From: an uncultured Prochlorococcus sp.
Lineage (GTDB): Bacteria; Cyanobacteriota; Cyanobacteriia; PCC-6307; Cyanobiaceae
Direction: 5' to 3'
DNA length: 64,000 bases
Assembly: GCA_902518475.1 (NCBI GenBank)
Contig: CABYGI010000001.1
Location: 186,001-250,000 of the forward strand
Shown here: positions 61,584-64,000 of the stretch, one piece after another
Layout of the letters: the number at the start of each line of letters is the position of its first letter
Position numbering within the stretch: the first letter of the stretch is position 1
Notes under the pieces: model-generated
What the model saw: the letters and a program-made list of their open reading frames with translations, nothing else
The model's database searches: none
Told to the model about the DNA's origin: nothing
Made by a program: the position numbers and the translations under genes

Positions 61584-62648
61584 TCAAATTGCTATTTTTG
61601 GTTCACTTAAAATATTAAATTTCTCTTTAATTTTTCTATTGAAAGTTTTTATAGATTTTTCATCAAAGGAAATTATTACTAATTCAAGCCCAGCATTATC
61701 ATTTGGTCTCCAACAATTGTCTGGAGCTTCTTCAAACCAAGTATTAATTTTCTTTCCAACAATTTGTATTTGTAAAGGCAATGATTTATTTGGTATCCAA
61801 ATACGACCTTTTATTCGAAGAATGTTTAATTCATCCAAGATTTTTGACATCTCTTTTTCAAAGTCATTTTTTTCAAGGAAATAATTTGATTTAATTGAAT
61901 CTGATACAAGCTCTACATGATTATGGTCATGTTCTTCAGTTAAAAATTCTTTATAAGTCTCTTTTTTAAAATTAAGATCAAATATATAATTTAAATCAAT
62001 TTTACCATTCTTGGATTTAAGGACTGGTGTAGATGAGTTAAGACTTCCCTGGATTTTATTTTTTACAAAATCAAACTGATGATCATATAAGATATCAGAT
62101 CTAGAGACTAAAACGATATCAGAGACTTCAAGTTGTTCCTCAAAAAGTTCTTCAATAGAGGCGTTGTGATCAATTCTATCTGTATCATTATATTGCTTTG
62201 TTATTTTATTTAGATCATTAATTGGTGAACCATTAAGCATTGATTCTCCATTAACGATACCAACAACAACATCAAGGTAGATGGAAGACCTAATCTCAGG
62301 CCAGTTAAGTGCTTGAATTAGTGGAATTGGTAGTGCTAAGCCACTTGTTTCGATAATTATTGATTCGATAGGCGGATTAAATTCTAGGAGAGCTTTTATT
62401 GATGGAACAAAATCATCTTGAACAGTACAACATAAACATCCATTGTTTAATTCGATAACGCAATCATCATCAGATTTATCACATTTATCACAACTTTTAA
62501 TCAAATCACCATCAATTCCAACATCACCAAATTCATTAATTATTAAACCAAATTTTTTATTACTCTTTTTTAATAGATATCTTAGAAAAGTTGTTTTACC
62601 TGAACCAAGAAATCCCGAAACTACTATGACTGGTATTTTTTTTTTCAT
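61584..62648 (-). CDS. cobW: CobW-type G3E-family GTPase (COG0523)
   Basis: Metal-chaperone GTPase, about 354 residues. Walker A 'VSGFLGSGKTTFLRYLL' (about 10-26), the metal motif 'NNGCLCCTVQDD' (Cys71, 73, 74), 'IIETSGLALPIP', and G4-like 'LVSRSDIL'. A His-rich stretch 'EEHDHNHVE' lies before the C-terminal CobW domain ('WIPNKSLPLQIQIVGKKINT'). Between the P-loop and CLCC an extra Cys set 'SCDKCDKSDDDC' is present. The metal may be cobalt or zinc. ATG at 62648 chosen over an upstream TTG. Confidence 0.88.
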   Translation of the reverse strand: MKKKIPVIVVSGFLGSGKTTFLRYLLKKSNKKFGLIINEFGDVGIDGDLIKSCDKCDKSDDDCVIELNNGCLCCTVQDDFVPSIKALLEFNPPIESIIIETSGLALPIPLIQALNWPEIRSSIYLDVVVGIVNGESMLNGSPINDLNKITKQYNDTDRIDHNASIEELFEEQLEVSDIVLVSRSDILYDHQFDFVKNKIQGSLNSSTPVLKSKNGKIDLNYIFDLNFKKETYKEFLTEEHDHNHVELVSDSIKSNYFLEKNDFEKEMSKILDELNILRIKGRIWIPNKSLPLQIQIVGKKINTWFEEAPDNCWRPNDNAGLELVIISFDEKSIKTFNRKIKEKFNILSEPKIAI

Positions 62649-62657
62649 CTTCAATGA

Positions 62658-63170
62658 TTAACAACCTAAGCTATATTCTGTACTCTCTCCTGTAGAACTA
62701 TTTGTGCCATTAGCAATCGCACATAATTGTTTTTGTTGTGTACGACTAAGAACAGCATCAGTAAAATCTGCACCATCTATTTTTGCTCCTTCAAAATTAC
62801 TCTCCATTAATAGAGCATTTGTAAAATTAACATCCGAAAGATCTGCATCTGTAAAGTCTGTTGCATAAGCTAGTGCATCTCTTAAATTAGCTCCAGTAAA
62901 CTTTGAGTTTTGCAATTTACTATTATTGAATACCGCGCCTTCTAAATTACTATCACTGAAATTAAACCCATTCAAATCAAACTTAACGTATTCGTTACCG
63001 CTTAAGTCTTGACCATGCATATCTGGCTCTAAATTAAGGTCTTGCTGGTTTCTAATCTCAGGAGGTCTTTTAGCCCATGCAGAATGTACAGAATTAAAAA
63101 ATAAAATCCCAACGAATAACAAAGAAATTAATGCATTCTTTAGTGAGGGGAAAACAATTGATTTAATCAT
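62658..63170 (-). CDS. Secreted pentapeptide-repeat protein
   Basis: A 170-residue protein. A signal peptide runs to about residue 33 ('ISLLFVGILFFNSVHSAWA'). The mature part has a pentapeptide helix of A(N/D)LXX type from about 65 to 145: 'NLEGAVFNNSKLQNSKFTGA', 'NLRDALAYATDFTDADLSDV', 'NFEGAKIDGADFTDAVLSRT'. It ends with 'QQKQLCAIANGTNSSTGEST' and a C-terminal Cys, which could form a disulphide. Such lumenal pentapeptide proteins are common in cyanobacteria. It starts upstream of cobW on the same strand, 9 bp apart. Confidence 0.87.
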   Translation of the reverse strand: MIKSIVFPSLKNALISLLFVGILFFNSVHSAWAKRPPEIRNQQDLNLEPDMHGQDLSGNEYVKFDLNGFNFSDSNLEGAVFNNSKLQNSKFTGANLRDALAYATDFTDADLSDVNFTNALLMESNFEGAKIDGADFTDAVLSRTQQKQLCAIANGTNSSTGESTEYSLGC

Positions 63171-63233
63171 AATAAGACTGTATTTTAGAACTTAAGTATT
63201 TAAAGTTTGTAAGAGTATCTTAAAGGAAAATAT

Positions 63234-63851
63234 ATGTCAATGTCACTAAAGGTTATTGTTCCTCCTCATCCATTAATAAAACATTGGCTTTCAATATTGC
63301 GAGAAAAAAATACTCCAAATATTTTGTACTCAACAGGATATGAGCAATTAGGGAAATGGCTTACATATGAAGCATTACGTAATTGGCTGCCATATAAAAA
63401 AGAAATAGTAAATACTGACAACGGAGACGCAGATGGATTTTTTATTAATAATGATTATCCAATAAAAGTGCTCGCAATGCTGCCCGAAGGGTTATCTCTT
63501 TGGTTTGGATCTAAAGAAGTAATTCCTAATTCCACCCTCTCATTAGGAAAACTTCCTAAAACTATTGAATCAAATGAAGGAGTAATATTTTATTCAGAAC
63601 AAATAACAACAAAATCAGCAACATTAGATACTTTAATAAAATTAAAGGAATTAGGTGTTGATTCAAATAGGATTCTTTTAATAACTGCTATTTGCTCAAA
63701 TAAAGGGTTAAATGAAATTGCGAAATTACTCCCTAATCAGGTAATTTACACTTCTTGCATAGATGAGGAAGACGAAAAAACAGGATTATTAGTACCGGGT
63801 ATTGGGAATCCTCTATCGCGTTTAAGTACTATATTTCAAGATAAGAACTAA
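63234..63851 (+). CDS. UPRT-like protein lacking catalytic loops
   Basis: A 205-residue protein with the overall layout of uracil phosphoribosyltransferase: 'VIVPPHPLIKHWLSILREKN', 'LGKWLTYEALRNWLPYKKE', 'VIYTSCIDEEDEKTGLLVPG'. The functional loops are changed. The PRPP-binding loop (DPMLATGGS in E. coli Upp) reads 'YSEQITTKSA', RAGLG reads PEGLS, and the uracil loop PGLGDAGD reads PGIGNPLS. It is therefore probably not an active UPRT, although it is often annotated upp. Its true function is unknown. Confidence 0.75.
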   Translation: MSMSLKVIVPPHPLIKHWLSILREKNTPNILYSTGYEQLGKWLTYEALRNWLPYKKEIVNTDNGDADGFFINNDYPIKVLAMLPEGLSLWFGSKEVIPNSTLSLGKLPKTIESNEGVIFYSEQITTKSATLDTLIKLKELGVDSNRILLITAICSNKGLNEIAKLLPNQVIYTSCIDEEDEKTGLLVPGIGNPLSRLSTIFQDKN

Positions 63852-63880
63852 TATAGAATATATGAGTAAATATTTAACCA

Positions 63881-64000
63881 ATGTCTGAATACAGAGATTC
63901 GTCTTCAAATAATCTTTTATCATTAATAAGCGGTGCTTTTATTGGAGCAGCAGGTCTAGCTTGGTGGTTAATATCCGAAGCGGACAAAAGAAAGGAGGAA
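63881..64000 (+). CDS. Hypothetical protein with N-terminal membrane helix (3' partial)
   Basis: Begins MSEYRDSSSNNLLSLISGAF and continues IGAAGLAWWLISEADKRKEE to the edge of the window. One hydrophobic helix is visible, then a charged segment. The stop lies outside. It follows the UPRT-like gene by 29 bp on the same strand. Family not determined. Confidence 0.6.
   Translation, partial: MSEYRDSSSNNLLSLISGAFIGAAGLAWWLISEADKRKEE

Overview
The window looks like a chromosome segment of a marine picocyanobacterium, most likely a high-light-adapted Prochlorococcus. Seen directly: very AT-rich DNA, short intergenic spacers, compact operons and many cyanobacterium-specific families (PAM68-like, DUF1816, DUF3288, DUF1830, DUF3685, DUF3727 and a CSP41-like epimerase). 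It also has an undivided dnaE, a proteobacterial-type phosphoribulokinase, a full urease plus UrtABCDE cluster and a glucosylglycerate cassette. The clade assignment is inference from composition and gene content. No insertion sequence, CRISPR array or rRNA operon was seen. There is one tRNA, tRNA-Pro(GGG).

Layout. 0-11 kb: end of ruvA, rpsO and a PAM68-like gene, then a minus-strand run with dnaE, gatA, an rRNA methyltransferase, mini-RNase III, a STAS protein, carA and trpD. 11-15.9 kb: ABC exporter, msrA, tRNA-Pro, uppP and several very small membrane or secreted proteins. 15.9-20.7 kb: four adjacent genes (D-glycerate 3-kinase, HAD phosphatase, GH13 phosphorylase, GpgS-like glucosyltransferase) that together could make and recycle glucosylglycerate, a nitrogen-free compatible solute. 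20.7-31 kb: urease structural genes (ureDABC, minus) diverging from ureEFG (plus), then urtABCDE for high-affinity urea uptake. An NtcA-like promoter lies upstream of urtA and a strong hairpin lies between urtA and urtB.

31-37.5 kb is an accessory-looking stretch. It holds many small lineage-specific proteins, a ribbon-helix-helix-like regulator flanked by palindromic half-sites, and a Rieske oxygenase / 33-residue membrane peptide / orphan ABC ATPase operon. 37.5-40.4 kb appears iron-related: a Crp-family regulator behind two Fur-like boxes, a ferritin, a FutC-like ferric-iron ATPase, and a 40-residue cysteine-rich peptide directly behind a third Fur-like box.

40.5-64 kb is mostly core metabolism: nth, a PPC-glutaredoxin fusion, pgsA, hisA, a plus-strand run of cyanobacterial conserved genes ending in ruvX, DUF3727, a YqeG-type phosphatase and proB, then lpxD, leuB, prk, accD, an oxidoreductase, a class I and a class II fructose-bisphosphate aldolase in tandem, purQ/purS, cobW, a pentapeptide-repeat protein and a UPRT-like protein that has lost its catalytic loops. 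The Calvin-cycle genes prk and the two aldolases lie within 6 kb of each other.

Several start codons were moved downstream from the longest possible frame where an in-frame ATG and family alignment supported it. All promoter, operator and terminator calls are pattern matches only.
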